Positions 1 to 8,610 of a stretch of 64,000 nt of DNA are shown here, one piece after another. Each line of letters starts with the position of its first letter. The first letter of the stretch is position 1. Below the pieces are notes generated by a model that saw only the letters and a program-made list of their open reading frames with translations, ran no database searches and was not told the origin of the DNA. This stretch comes from JBAXTZ01 sp037129925 (GTDB lineage: Bacteria; Bacillota; Negativicutes; JBAXTZ01): assembly GCA_037129925.1 (NCBI GenBank), contig JBAXTZ010000017.1, forward strand, positions 1 to 64,000. The letters are read 5' to 3'. A program made the position numbers and the translations under genes.

Positions 1-11
1 ACAACAAAGAA

Positions 12-50
12 CCCGCACACCTTTTGTGGTGACGCGGGCTTTTGTTTTTT
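12..50 (+). terminator. Rho-independent terminator
   Basis: The stem CCCGC/GCGGG at 12-16 and 34-38 encloses a second CACC/GGTG pairing and is followed by a T-rich tract at 40-50. It would end a plus-strand gene lying left of the window; no part of that gene is visible. Confidence 0.7.
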
Positions 51-92
51 AAATCGTTTTGTATTTTCGGGTTTGACGTTTTTGTTTTGTTA

Positions 93-302
93 TTAAATAT
101 TGATAACATAATTTGGATCGAAATCAGAGTTTTCATCATGATAGCCTCTGGGATTACAGATAACTCGGCATTTATCAATTTTATAGTCAAAGTTTGAGTG
201 TGTATGTCCGTGAATCCAGTAATCGACGCTCGCAAATAGATCTTCCGGTACCTCGCAGACAAAACTGGCATTCAAAGAGGAATTGGTGTATTTGGAATTC
301 AC
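93..302 (-). pseudogene. C-terminal remnant of a calcineurin-like metallophosphoesterase
   Basis: About 69 codons match the end of Ser/Thr phosphatase-like metallophosphoesterases: an LNA segment near residue 10, a metal-binding WIHGHTH motif near residues 29-35, and a closing CNPRGY segment with the usual FDP tail. The first 150 or so residues of the family, which carry the other metal ligands, are missing. A TAG stop lies two codons before the GTG that would open this frame, and the sequence further upstream belongs to the end of the neighbouring ATPase gene. A GGAGG-like site before the GTG could allow translation, but the product could not be an active phosphatase. I infer truncation by a past deletion or rearrangement. 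Confidence 0.7.
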
Positions 303-346
303 TGCCTCCTAGCCGGCACAAGCCCGTGTTTAATTGTCGCAAAGTT

Positions 347-1642
347 TCAAATGAGGAACGCAGCATATAACGGAACTGAAAATATTCTGTTTTCAAATCC
401 AAAATTCTTTTCCGAAATTCGGATGACGTATCCGGGGTTATAACGTTTGCGGTAAACTTCCAGACTTCGTGACCGCGTATTAGTAGACGACTTTACTTCT
501 ACCGGTATCGCCAACCCATTGTTGACGATTACAAAATCAACTTCGGCAATTCCGTCAGATTCCCAGTAATAGAGTTGTTTAGTCGATACCGCCAGGCACT
601 GCGCCATATAGCACTCAGCTAAAATACCGCGCGTTTTGCCGATGCTGTCGTTTACTCCTGCAACATCTGCAAGCAATATTCCCGCCATCGAACAAAACAA
701 TCCAACATCGGCAGGAAAGAGTTTGAACCCGCTCATATCTGTATACATTGACAGCGGTGTATATCCGCTATTTACTTTGCGACACTTTATAACTACACCG
801 CTCGATTCCAACCAATCAATCGCCACACCAAAATGAGTAGCGCTTGCGCCTTTCTTGATAAGTTTGTATTGAAATTTTTGGTTATCTTTGGCCAGTTGCA
901 TTGGGAGCGTGGCGAACGCCGCGCGGATTTTCGCGCTTTCCGAAGCGGTTGCATATTTTGTCATATCAACGACATAGGAACTCAATATCCAGCTTTGGAT
1001 GTCGGCAGCTTTTTGGTAACTTTTGGCTATTAAATACTCTTTGACAACTGCTGGCATTCCGCCTATCAACAGATATTCTTTGAGAATTTCCAATAAATGA
1101 ATATGCAAGGCTTCGTCAATAGCTGTTCTAGCAATAAAGCAGCTACGGATTTCTTTAACTAAGCTTTGCTTACCGCGAGCCCACAAATACTCTTCAAAGT
1201 CCATCGAATATAACGTTTCAATTTGCACTTTGCCAACGGGAAATGAAAAATTTTCCCGATTGACCGCCACTCCGAGCAGACTGCCGGCAGCTACAATATG
1301 ATAGCCACTCGCTTGTTCGGCGAAATATTTCAATGCAGTCAGCGCTCTGTCACAAGCTTGTATTTCATCAAATATTAGTAGTGTTTTATTGGGTTGAATA
1401 TTGATTTCCAGTACCGAGTTCAATAACTCAATAATCCTCGTTGGCGATAGATCGCCGTCAAAAATCATTCGCGCTGGTGTGCTTTGTTCAAAATTGACAT
1501 AAGCGATGTTGTCATAATGCTGGCGGCCAAATTCTGTCAGAATATAGGTCTTACCCGTTTGGCGGGCGCCATACAATAATAGCGGCAGCCGTTCAGGTTT
1601 GTTTTTCCAATCCAGCAACTTGCTATAAATTTTTCTCTTCAT
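347..1642 (-). CDS. AAA+ family ATPase with C-terminal DUF4143
   Basis: This 431-residue protein belongs to the COG1373-type ATPases (AAA_14 plus DUF4143). A Walker A motif GARQTGKT lies near residues 25-32 and a Walker B-like LLIFDEIQ near residues 88-95. The C-terminal half carries the DUF4143 restriction-nuclease-like fold, with an ESDGIAEVDFV stretch and a PVEVKSS strand resembling PD-(D/E)XK cores. Cellular role is unknown for the family. The longest frame begins at 1687, but the ATG at 1642 is preferred: it has AGAAGGA upstream and a promoter-like TTGATA-N16-TATTAT just before it, and the extra residues are not family-like. It is monocistronic and ends about 45 bp from the metallophosphoesterase remnant. 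Confidence 0.8.
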   Translation of the reverse strand: MKRKIYSKLLDWKNKPERLPLLLYGARQTGKTYILTEFGRQHYDNIAYVNFEQSTPARMIFDGDLSPTRIIELLNSVLEINIQPNKTLLIFDEIQACDRALTALKYFAEQASGYHIVAAGSLLGVAVNRENFSFPVGKVQIETLYSMDFEEYLWARGKQSLVKEIRSCFIARTAIDEALHIHLLEILKEYLLIGGMPAVVKEYLIAKSYQKAADIQSWILSSYVVDMTKYATASESAKIRAAFATLPMQLAKDNQKFQYKLIKKGASATHFGVAIDWLESSGVVIKCRKVNSGYTPLSMYTDMSGFKLFPADVGLFCSMAGILLADVAGVNDSIGKTRGILAECYMAQCLAVSTKQLYYWESDGIAEVDFVIVNNGLAIPVEVKSSTNTRSRSLEVYRKRYNPGYVIRISEKNFGFENRIFSVPLYAAFLI

Positions 1643-1675
1643 ATATATCGCGTTCCTTCTACTTTTGTCAACATA

Positions 1676-1703
1676 ATAATAGCACATTATCTATTTTTAT
1701 CAA
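1676..1703 (-). promoter_or_regulatory. Candidate sigma-A promoter of the AAA+ ATPase gene
   Basis: On the minus strand TTGATA (1703-1698) and TATTAT (1681-1676) are separated by 16 bp, about 35 bp ahead of the preferred ATG. A second TTGACA nearer the start has no good -10 partner. Confidence 0.4.
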
Positions 1704-1946
1704 CATATATCGCACATGCAGGCGCCGGTATCTTGGATTACATTTGCCTTTAAATTAAAGGTGCCCGTCCAATCAGCGTTTTTATCGCAATTGTCGGGCG
1801 CAATTTAATTAGGCCGGCGTATTATCGTCGATTTCTCATTTTACGCGGTTGTGGTTCGTGATTGTCAATTGCTTGGAAGTACTGCGAAAGAAATTTTTGT
1901 TCCAAATTTGCTTGTATCTATATGTTTCGCAGTTTAATCTTTTTTG

Positions 1947-3038
1947 CTATTGTTGCAATCCCGGATATGCCCACAGCCCGGCAGCGCGGATTGAGTCCCG
2001 ATAGACAACGATTCGCTCTGGTATTCCTACCGCTTGTGCCTGCAATGAGCTGTCGTAGTCGTTGAACGCACAGTGGGTGAATGTCATAGTATGACCTTTG
2101 CTTCGAGCCATCTCGGTAAATACTGACTGTGCCCGGCGGACATGGCTTGCCGAGGAAACGATTATAGCTCTGGTTAAGTTGTTTTTTGCTAATATGTCCA
2201 CGCTGAAATTCGCATTTGCCACGGTATCTTTGGATTTGTCTTCAATTAAGATTCTGCTTCTATCGATACCTTTTGATGCTAGCCATTCTGTCATCAGAAA
2301 TGACTCGGTTACTCCAGCTCGCGGTACACCACCGCTGACGATTATTTTGGATTTTGGGAATTTTTTGGCTAGGGTGAGTGTGACGTTTAATCTTCCATAC
2401 AATGGCGGTCTCATTGTCCCGTCATCTGCCAGCGCATATCCTAACGTTACGATTGCCTGAGCATCACCGGGATTAATGCTGTCTGGCGATAGCACTACCG
2501 GCATTGTTAAACAAGCCTCGGTGCGCTCGAGTGTTTTTTGATAGAGAGATGCTTGTAATGTATCGATGGTTTGTAGCTGTTGTATATTTTGCGCGTATTC
2601 ATTGTTGTTCTGCAGAGCTTTGTCGTAGGCTGCTAACAATAACGCAGCGTCAAAGTTGTGCTTATCGTTAACTAGCATTTTATTGTACAAGGGCAGGGCT
2701 TCAGACAACTTGTTTTCTAATACTAAAGTCGAGGCTAAATCGAATTGCAGGTCGGTTCGTTCAGGCGCTAATAATGTTGCTTGTAGAAAGCACTGCTCGA
2801 CTACTGACAAATTGCCTTGTAGGGTTATTCCTTTAAAGAATTCTTTCTCGGCTTTTTGTAGGTCGCCTCCGTTCCAAAACCAATATATTGCTGTTTGCTG
2901 TAGATCGCATACTTGTTTTTCAGTTGACCAGTCGGCAGCGCCAATTATTCCGGGCGGTACTAACAAACTTAATCCGATTAATAGTGAAATGTTTCGAATT
3001 AGTAAACGCTGCCATAGATTTTTCGCATAGTTGTTCAC
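1947..3038 (-). CDS. Secreted or membrane-anchored YdcF-like (DUF218) protein with helical-repeat N-terminus
   Basis: The 363-residue protein starts with a positively charged stretch and a hydrophobic segment (residues 12-33) typical of a Sec signal or membrane anchor. Residues 50-190 are Ala/Leu rich and resemble TPR-like helical repeats. Residues 190-345 form a DUF218/YdcF domain, with an opening TLGYAL strand, an IIVSGG motif, a conserved SKDT-NA block and a VSSASHVRRA block. Relatives (SanA, ElyC, YdcF) are linked to cell-envelope integrity, but the reaction is not settled. The start is GTG, with GGAG nine bases upstream. It lies alone between rqcH and the ATPase gene, all on the minus strand. 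Confidence 0.8.
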   Translation of the reverse strand: MNNYAKNLWQRLLIRNISLLIGLSLLVPPGIIGAADWSTEKQVCDLQQTAIYWFWNGGDLQKAEKEFFKGITLQGNLSVVEQCFLQATLLAPERTDLQFDLASTLVLENKLSEALPLYNKMLVNDKHNFDAALLLAAYDKALQNNNEYAQNIQQLQTIDTLQASLYQKTLERTEACLTMPVVLSPDSINPGDAQAIVTLGYALADDGTMRPPLYGRLNVTLTLAKKFPKSKIIVSGGVPRAGVTESFLMTEWLASKGIDRSRILIEDKSKDTVANANFSVDILAKNNLTRAIIVSSASHVRRAQSVFTEMARSKGHTMTFTHCAFNDYDSSLQAQAVGIPERIVVYRDSIRAAGLWAYPGLQQ

Positions 3039-3228
3039 TTATATTTGCTCCTTTTCAAAATTTGGTGTCTAAAATTTATATTCGCCAAATATTGGCGTTT
3101 TCCAGCAAAATTGTTAAGGTGGGGAATTTGGCTGGGCGGTGTGCTATCGGTGATGGAGTTACGGTGCGTTTTATTTTTCGCTTCACACAACAGGTAGTTG
3201 CAGCCGTATCAGTCGCGTTCACTATTTG

Positions 3229-4941
3229 CTATTGCGGTTTGTGCGGCGCCGCCATTATTGTGTGTTGTTCAAAAAAAATCACAAACCCCGGTTTGGCGCC
3301 GGCCGGTTTCTTGACGTGGCGGCGTTCGGTGTAATCCACCGGAACTTTGGACGATTCACGGGCTTTGCTAAAATAGGCGGCAAGATTTGCGGCGAATTCT
3401 ATGTCCGGTTGTTCCGGTTTGGTTGTGCCGCATTTTAAGACAACATGCGAGCCGGGAATGTCTTTGCTATGAAACCACAAGTCCTGTTGCGCAGCCAGTT
3501 TGAACGTTACGATGTCGTTTTGTTTGTTGTTCTTTCCGACTAATACCGTTAATCCGCCCGGGGATTTGAATTGGAGCGGCTTGCTTTCCAAGCGTTTTGG
3601 TTTGGACTTGGTGTTTGCTTTGGTCGCTGGCATGATTCCTGCTTCACGAAGTTCGCTCTCGATTTGTTCGACATCGGCGCGGGTTTCGATTATGTTCACG
3701 CTATTACTGATGGTTTCAAGATAATGGAGCGAGTCTACGGTTGCGGCAATTTGGGCGTGGATGTGTATTTCAGCGCGCTGTAGTTTGTTGTATTTATTGT
3801 AGTATTGTTTGGCGTTGCCGGCGGCATCGCATCTTACGTCAAGCGGGATATCCAAATGAGCGTTTTCGTTATAGAGGTCGGGAAGCGACGCAACGCGTGG
3901 CCGACCTTCGACCATAAAACCGTAGGTTAAGAGTACATCGCCGTAGATTTTGTAGCGTTCGGCATTATCGCCTTTTTTTAAGTCTGATTCCAGTAGTTGC
4001 AGTTTGTGACTGGCGCGGTTGATTTCGGCGTTGACAAAGGTTGTCAGCTTGTCTTTCTCGTTAAAGGACGTGCGCTTATTGAGGTTGTAAGCAAACGAAA
4101 TGGCTGACTGTAATTCAGCAAACTCTTGCAGAATAAACTTTGGTTGGTCTAGTTTATACGGGGCAATTTCCACAAGTTGGTTATTATCGGTAACAACCGA
4201 ACAAGTCTCGGTCGAATGGTTAATTGCCTCATTAATCGCAACTAAAGTGGTGAGCAACTCTTGGTTGTCGCTTGCTTCCAATTCGCCGGCGTCGACTGAT
4301 GTCGGCAATCCGGCGCGGTTGCAGATATGCGCGGCAGTCTGCGGACCAATGCCGCCGATGGTTTGCATCAATGCCTTAACCAGAGGGACAGCGGGTAGCG
4401 TCCAGTCGCGATTGGTTAGCAGATTACAGAGTGCTTGTTTATCTTGCTGAGGCGGCAATTCATACGTTAATGTTGGCAAAATCTGCCTGAATCTATTATT
4501 GTTAATGCCGATACGTTTTAACGAATCGACGATTATTCCGTTATGGCAGAAAATTAGATTGCTGTTTTTTCCCATTAGTTCGAGATATAATTGTTTGGTG
4601 TCAATGCGGTTTTTCTCGCCGCGAACGTCGATGTTGATTTGAATTATCCGGTCAAAGCTAATCTGTTCCACCGAGGCGATTTTACCGTCTTCAAGATGCT
4701 TCCGCAACAACATACACAGCGTTGGTGGCGCGTCAGGGTTCTCCGGAACAGCATCGGCCAAAAACAGGCAGGGTTTTTCCGGATGTAAGGAGATGACTAG
4801 TTTTAAGTTTTCGCCAAAACCGCGCACGTGAAAAATAAAAGTATGCTTATCAGCCTGGAAAATTCGTTCAATGCGGCCGCCGGTCAGTCGATCGTTTAAT
4901 TCCCGACACAGCCGGGTTATGGCAATTCCTTCTAAGTTCAT
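3229..4941 (-). CDS. rqcH: Ribosome-associated quality control protein RqcH (NFACT family)
   Basis: RqcH binds obstructed 50S subunits and recruits tRNA-Ala to add C-terminal alanine tails to stalled nascent chains. The 570-residue protein has the NFACT-N domain first, with the diagnostic Asp97-Arg98 pair in the SFDRII segment exactly at the family positions. A helix-hairpin-helix region (near 195-230), a coiled-coil middle and a C-terminal NFACT-R domain with LWFHSKDIPGSHVV follow. The frame extends 15 codons upstream, but the ATG at 4941 has GGAGGG six bases away and gives the normal start MNLEG. Older annotations call this family fibronectin-binding proteins. It is divergent from dapF. Confidence 0.92.
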   Translation of the reverse strand: MNLEGIAITRLCRELNDRLTGGRIERIFQADKHTFIFHVRGFGENLKLVISLHPEKPCLFLADAVPENPDAPPTLCMLLRKHLEDGKIASVEQISFDRIIQINIDVRGEKNRIDTKQLYLELMGKNSNLIFCHNGIIVDSLKRIGINNNRFRQILPTLTYELPPQQDKQALCNLLTNRDWTLPAVPLVKALMQTIGGIGPQTAAHICNRAGLPTSVDAGELEASDNQELLTTLVAINEAINHSTETCSVVTDNNQLVEIAPYKLDQPKFILQEFAELQSAISFAYNLNKRTSFNEKDKLTTFVNAEINRASHKLQLLESDLKKGDNAERYKIYGDVLLTYGFMVEGRPRVASLPDLYNENAHLDIPLDVRCDAAGNAKQYYNKYNKLQRAEIHIHAQIAATVDSLHYLETISNSVNIIETRADVEQIESELREAGIMPATKANTKSKPKRLESKPLQFKSPGGLTVLVGKNNKQNDIVTFKLAAQQDLWFHSKDIPGSHVVLKCGTTKPEQPDIEFAANLAAYFSKARESSKVPVDYTERRHVKKPAGAKPGFVIFFEQHTIMAAPHKPQ

Positions 4942-4993
4942 GTTGCCCTCCACTGCAATTTTGCCAGTTAGCCCGATAATAGTCAATAAAACT

Positions 4994-5022
4994 TTGCGTG
5001 TGCAGTGCGGATACAGTATAAT
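4994..5022 (+). promoter_or_regulatory. Promoter for the dapF operon
   Basis: TTGCGT at 4994-4999 and a perfect TATAAT at 5017-5022 are separated by 17 bp. They lie in the divergent spacer between rqcH and dapF, about 70 bp before the dapF start. Confidence 0.6.
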
Positions 5023-5090
5023 TTTCTATTATGTAAGAAGTATCGTGTTATGAAGTAAGTAGTAAGAAGTTTGAAGCAGGGAGGATGAGT

Positions 5091-5894
5091 ATGCAGTTTT
5101 CTAAATGGCAGGGTTTGGGTAATGACTTTGTGTTAATCGATGATCTGAATAATGAAATCGCCGATCCGGGCGTGCTTGGACAACAATTATGTGACCGGCA
5201 TTTTGGAATCGGCGCAGATGGATTATTGTTGATTCGTTCGAGCGCTGTTGCTGATTTTTATATGTTAATAATAAATTCCGATGGCACAATCGCCGAAATG
5301 TGTGGCAACGCCACCCGGTGTTTTGCCAAACATTTGCGCAAATATGGCTATACCGACAAAACGACGATTTCGCTGGAAACACCGGCCGGTATCATGATCA
5401 CCGAGGTGTTGGCAGACGGTCGGGTGCGGGTTGATTTAGGCGCACCGCAATACCGCGATGATTCAATTGGTGTAGCGATAGTGGTTGAGGGTCGAGAATT
5501 TATCGTTAATGACATATCGATGGGAAATCCGCACTGCGTGATTTTTACCGACGATGCCGAGACCATCGACTTGACCTATTGGGGGTCGCGAATTGAAACT
5601 CATCCGTTATTTCCGCAAAAAACAAATGTCGAATTTGTAAAAGTTATCGACCGAAACAATCTGCGAATGCGGGTATGGGAGCGGGGCTGTGGCATAACAT
5701 TGGCTTGTGGCACCGGCTCTGCGGCGGCGCTGGTTGCCGCGGCATTAACCGATAATTCCGAAAAAACGGCGACAATTAATCTGGATGGCGGGCAATTGGA
5801 ATTGGAATGGGCCACCGATGGACATATATTTAAGACCGGTCCTGCCGTGGAAGTGTTTAGGGGAGAACTAACTATAGAAAGTTATCAAGTTTAA
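5091..5894 (+). CDS. dapF: Diaminopimelate epimerase
   Basis: DapF interconverts LL- and meso-diaminopimelate, the last shared step towards lysine and a peptidoglycan precursor, in the cytoplasm without cofactor. Both catalytic cysteines are present: one in EMCGNATRC near residue 74, the other in LACGTGSAA near residue 214. The start MQFSKWQGLGNDF is standard. The frame opens at 5085 with ATG directly abutting GGGAGG; the in-frame ATG at 5091, six bases after that site, is the better start. Length (267 aa) is normal. It is the first gene of the block that runs to rmuC. Confidence 0.93.
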   Translation: MQFSKWQGLGNDFVLIDDLNNEIADPGVLGQQLCDRHFGIGADGLLLIRSSAVADFYMLIINSDGTIAEMCGNATRCFAKHLRKYGYTDKTTISLETPAGIMITEVLADGRVRVDLGAPQYRDDSIGVAIVVEGREFIVNDISMGNPHCVIFTDDAETIDLTYWGSRIETHPLFPQKTNVEFVKVIDRNNLRMRVWERGCGITLACGTGSAAALVAAALTDNSEKTATINLDGGQLELEWATDGHIFKTGPAVEVFRGELTIESYQV

Positions 5895-5966
5895 AAGTTA
5901 TAAAGCAATAAAGCAATAAAGCAATAAAGCAAATATCCTTTACAGCTTTTCTACTTTACAACTTTT
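5893..5966 (+). repeat. A/T-rich short tandem repeat spacer between dapF and yicC
   Basis: About four copies of an 8-nt unit close to CAATAAAG follow the dapF stop. The left flank AAAAGTTATAAAG and a right flank CTTTACAACTTTT are inverted copies of each other with one mismatch, so the RNA could fold into a long hairpin. The same design recurs between yicC and remA. Function unknown. Confidence 0.6.
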
Positions 5967-5990
5967 TAGCTATTTAAGAATGGAGCGCGA

Positions 5991-6878
5991 ATGATAAAAA
6001 GTATGACCGGTTTTGGCCGGGGCGAATATCTCGAAGACGGGTTGCGGATTTTTGTGGAAATCAAGTCGGTTAATCACCGCTATAATGACATTAGCGTCCG
6101 GATGCCACGCAGTCTTAATGCCTTTGAAGATCGGGTTCGAAAATTAGTAGCCGGGAGTTTGTCGCGTGGCAAAATCGAAGTCGGGATTTTTTGGCAAGAA
6201 ACTGGCGGTTCGAACAAAGCGGTAACAATAAATCACGAACTTGCAAAAAAGTATTTTGTTGCATTGCAGGAGTTGGCGGTACAATTGCCGCAAGCTAACT
6301 TTAATGTCGGTATTCATCAGTTGGCAATGTACCCGGAGGTAATGCAGTCCGAAGTCGGAATTGTGGATGAGACCGCTGTTTGGTTAAAACTTCGTGACGC
6401 GGTGAGCGTTACTCTTGAAAAAATCACCGAGATGCGCATTACTGAAGGCGCGCACATCGGCGATGATATTGTCGCACGGAGCGAATTGTTGACTGGCTAT
6501 ATTGATGATTTAGACCGGCATGCGCCAGTGATCGTGAGTGAACATCGGAGTAAGCTGCTACAGAAAATGCGCGAAGTTTTGGACGACACCGGCAAAACAA
6601 TCGATGAAACTAGAATTTTGCAAGAGGCGGCGTTGTTCGCAGAACGGACAAACTTCACCGAAGAACTGGTACGGTTGCGCAGCCACCTCAAACAACTGAC
6701 AACTACCTTGAAAAATTCCGGCGGCGTTGGCAAGAAGCTGGACTTTTTGGTACAGGAGATAAATCGTGAAATAAATACCATCGGTTCTAAATGTAATGAC
6801 TATATTACAGCAGCAATTGTTGTCGAAATGAAATCCGAGACCGAAAAAATTCGCGAGCAGATACAGAACGTAGAGTGA
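5991..6878 (+). CDS. yicC: YicC family endoribonuclease
   Basis: The 295-residue protein opens with the family signature MIKSMTGFGRGE and IKSVNHRY, the YicC N-terminal domain. It closes with the DUF1732 domain, including LDFLVQEINREINTIGSK. YicC proteins are reported to act as endoribonucleases in sRNA and mRNA turnover. The start ATG has a GGAGCG site eight bases before it. It sits between dapF and remA, the usual Bacillota neighbourhood with remA-gmk-rpoZ downstream. Confidence 0.9.
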   Translation: MIKSMTGFGRGEYLEDGLRIFVEIKSVNHRYNDISVRMPRSLNAFEDRVRKLVAGSLSRGKIEVGIFWQETGGSNKAVTINHELAKKYFVALQELAVQLPQANFNVGIHQLAMYPEVMQSEVGIVDETAVWLKLRDAVSVTLEKITEMRITEGAHIGDDIVARSELLTGYIDDLDRHAPVIVSEHRSKLLQKMREVLDDTGKTIDETRILQEAALFAERTNFTEELVRLRSHLKQLTTTLKNSGGVGKKLDFLVQEINREINTIGSKCNDYITAAIVVEMKSETEKIREQIQNVE

Positions 6879-6885
6879 AAGAAGG

Positions 6886-7020
6886 TATAAAGGTATAAAG
6901 TTATAAGGTTATAAAGTGATAAAATTATCGGATTATAATGGAGAAGGTGGGATACTTTACCACTTTATTACTTTCCTGGTTTACCGCTTTACTGCTTTAA
7001 TACTTTACGACTTTATAACC
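6886..7020 (+). repeat. Inverted short-unit repeat spacer between yicC and remA
   Basis: The left half is made of TTATAAAGG/T-like units and the right half of ACTTTAC/CTTTA units. GGTTATAAAGT at 6907-6917 is a perfect inverted copy of ACTTTATAACC at 7010-7020, so the 135-nt spacer could form a large hairpin. No promoter stands out. It is the same type of element as at 5893-5966. Confidence 0.6.
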
Positions 7021-7043
7021 TGATAATTAAGGCAGGTAATTTT

Positions 7044-7457
7044 ATGGATACTAGATTTATTCACATCGGGTTTACGAATACAGTTTCGATAGCCCGGATA
7101 ATCGCCATCATTAGTCCGGACAGCGCGCCGATAAAGCGGATTGTTGCCGAGGCTAAAGAAAAAAATATGATTATCGATGCCACTCACGGTCGTAAAACCA
7201 GGGCCGTAATTATCGCTGATACCGGGCATGTAATTTTGTCAGCGATTATGCCGGAAACGGTGGTCAGCCGGGTAGATATTGTTGCTGATGACGAAATGAA
7301 AGCTGATATCAAATCCGAAGTAAAAAGCGAAATTAAAGACGCGGTTAAGAGCGAGGTTGAAAACGAGGTAAAGAGTGAAGTGAAAAACGAAGTTAGGGAA
7401 TCGATAAAAAATGAAATCAAAAATGAAATCAGAGAAGAAATAAAAGGCAGTAGATAG
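7044..7457 (+). CDS. remA: RemA-like DUF370 regulator with a charged C-terminal extension
   Basis: The first 85 or so residues are a complete RemA/DUF370 domain: HIGF near residue 7, then SPDSAPIKR, and a central ATHGRKTRAVII block. RemA forms rings that bind DNA and activates matrix and osmoprotection genes in Bacillus. Residues 90-137 are extra compared with the usual 80-90 aa protein and consist of alternating Lys/Glu repeats such as IKSEVKSE and VKNEV. This predicts a long amphipathic or single alpha-helix. The order remA-gmk-rpoZ is standard. Whether the tail changes ring assembly or DNA binding is unknown. Confidence 0.85.
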   Translation: MDTRFIHIGFTNTVSIARIIAIISPDSAPIKRIVAEAKEKNMIIDATHGRKTRAVIIADTGHVILSAIMPETVVSRVDIVADDEMKADIKSEVKSEIKDAVKSEVENEVKSEVKNEVRESIKNEIKNEIREEIKGSR

Positions 7458-7519
7458 TCGGTATTGGTAATGTTTTAGAATGATATTCGGGAATTGATGT
7501 TATGGAGAGTGAGAGAGCA

Positions 7520-8152
7520 ATGGAAAAACGCGGAATACTATTTGTAATTTCTGGACCTTCCGGAGCCGGCAAGGGAACGCTGGTCAAGGCGCTGTTGGAA
7601 AAAGCCGGCGGACAGAATTTGCATGTTTCTGTTTCGGCGACTACCCGTCAGCCACGAGTTGGTGAAGTTAACGGAGTGAGCTATTGGTTTGTAAAACGGG
7701 AAGATTTTCAACGGATGATTGATGAAGATGCCTTGTTGGAATGGGCAGAGGTTTACTGTAACTTTTACGGCACTCCATACCGGGCTGTCGAGGAGCAACT
7801 GCAAAGCGGTAAGAACGTTATCTTGGAAATTGATATTCAGGGAGCGATGCAAGTGCGAGCAAAATTCCCCCACGCCGTATTTACTTTTATTGCGCCGCCA
7901 TCCATCCAGGAACTTGCCAATCGTATTCAAAAACGTGGTACAGATACGCTTGAAGTAATAAAGCGCCGCTTGGGTTGTGCTAAACGCGAACTTGCAATGG
8001 CGCACAACTATGATTACATTGTGGTAAATGACGTTGTAAGCGCGGCAACGGAAAAACTCGCTTGTATTGTCCGTGCTGAACGCTGCCGTTCATTTCGTAG
8101 CACTGATTTAATCGAACGAATAGTTAATAGCAAATTTGCGTCGCACGATTAG
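7520..8152 (+). CDS. gmk: Guanylate kinase
   Basis: Gmk phosphorylates GMP to GDP with ATP in purine nucleotide metabolism. The P-loop SGPSGAGKGT lies at residues 10-19, and the GMP-binding block with SVSATTRQPR follows near residues 40-49. The 210-residue length is typical. The frame also has an ATG at 7502, but the family normally starts with a few residues before the IL-V-SGPSG strand, so the ATG at 7520 with a GAGAG site is preferred. It lies between remA and rpoZ. Confidence 0.93.
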   Translation: MEKRGILFVISGPSGAGKGTLVKALLEKAGGQNLHVSVSATTRQPRVGEVNGVSYWFVKREDFQRMIDEDALLEWAEVYCNFYGTPYRAVEEQLQSGKNVILEIDIQGAMQVRAKFPHAVFTFIAPPSIQELANRIQKRGTDTLEVIKRRLGCAKRELAMAHNYDYIVVNDVVSAATEKLACIVRAERCRSFRSTDLIERIVNSKFASHD

Positions 8153-8160
8153 AATTATTC

Positions 8161-8189
8161 TTGCTTCTTCGTAAGTTTTTGAGTATAAT
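8161..8189 (+). promoter_or_regulatory. Promoter ahead of rpoZ
   Basis: TTGCTT at 8161-8166 and TATAAT at 8184-8189 are spaced by 17 bp. Transcription would begin near 8196, just before the GGGG-type ribosome site of rpoZ. Confidence 0.5.
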
Positions 8190-8213
8190 ATTTCGAAGAT
8201 GTGGGGTGAAAAT

Positions 8214-8417
8214 ATGATTACTATGGATAATTTGATCGCCAAATGTGGTGATAGCAAATATACTTTGGTAGTGCTATCTGCCAAACGTTCCCGAGAATTG
8301 GTAGAAGAAAACTGGCCGGATGACGGTAAAGTATGCCATAAGATGGTGTTGCACTCGTTAGAAGAAATTGATTCTGGGGAAGTTACTTTCGAGCGGGTTA
8401 AGTCCGGCGTTAAATAG
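8214..8417 (+). CDS. rpoZ: RNA polymerase omega subunit
   Basis: This 67-residue protein matches RpoZ: a start close to the NL-A-CGDSKYTLV strand and the conserved VVLSAKRSREL helix near residues 19-30. Omega helps assemble and stabilise the beta-prime subunit. The ATG at 8214 has GGGGTG seven bases upstream and is preferred over the in-frame ATG at 8199. It follows gmk, as is usual. Confidence 0.85.
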   Translation: MITMDNLIAKCGDSKYTLVVLSAKRSRELVEENWPDDGKVCHKMVLHSLEEIDSGEVTFERVKSGVK

Positions 8418-8448
8418 TCAAAAGCGCTTTTCAACCGAAAACTAAATA

Positions 8449-8596
8449 TTACCATCAAGAGTACGGTGGAGGGACTGGCCCTGTGAAACCGCGGCAACCG
8501 GCTTATGTACGGTGCCAAATCCGGCGGATAAACCGCAAGATGGGAACCAATAATCTTATGCGGCTTCCTGTCAAAATCAGGAAGCTTATTTTTTTT
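8449..8596 (+). promoter_or_regulatory. SAM-I (S-box) riboswitch with terminator
   Basis: The leader contains the S-box core: the AAGAG kink-turn region, GGAGGGACTGGCCC, GAAACC and GGCAACC, and a closing GATGGGAACC that pairs back to the start around 8450. The terminator stem GCTTCCTG/CAGGAAGC (8563-8570, 8578-8585) with eight Ts follows. SAM binding would favour the terminator and shut off metK, the next gene. Confidence 0.95.
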
Positions 8597-8610
8597 GAAG
8601 GAGAACAAAA

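Noticed and set aside
187..402. 71-aa minus-strand frame overlapping both the phosphatase remnant and the ATPase end
   Set aside because: It is in a different frame from both real coding signals, has no family features and no good ribosome site.
1740..1810. Possible hairpin GCCCG...CGGGC between the ATPase and YdcF-like genes
   Set aside because: The arms are short with a large loop and no T-run in a useful place; not supported as a terminator.
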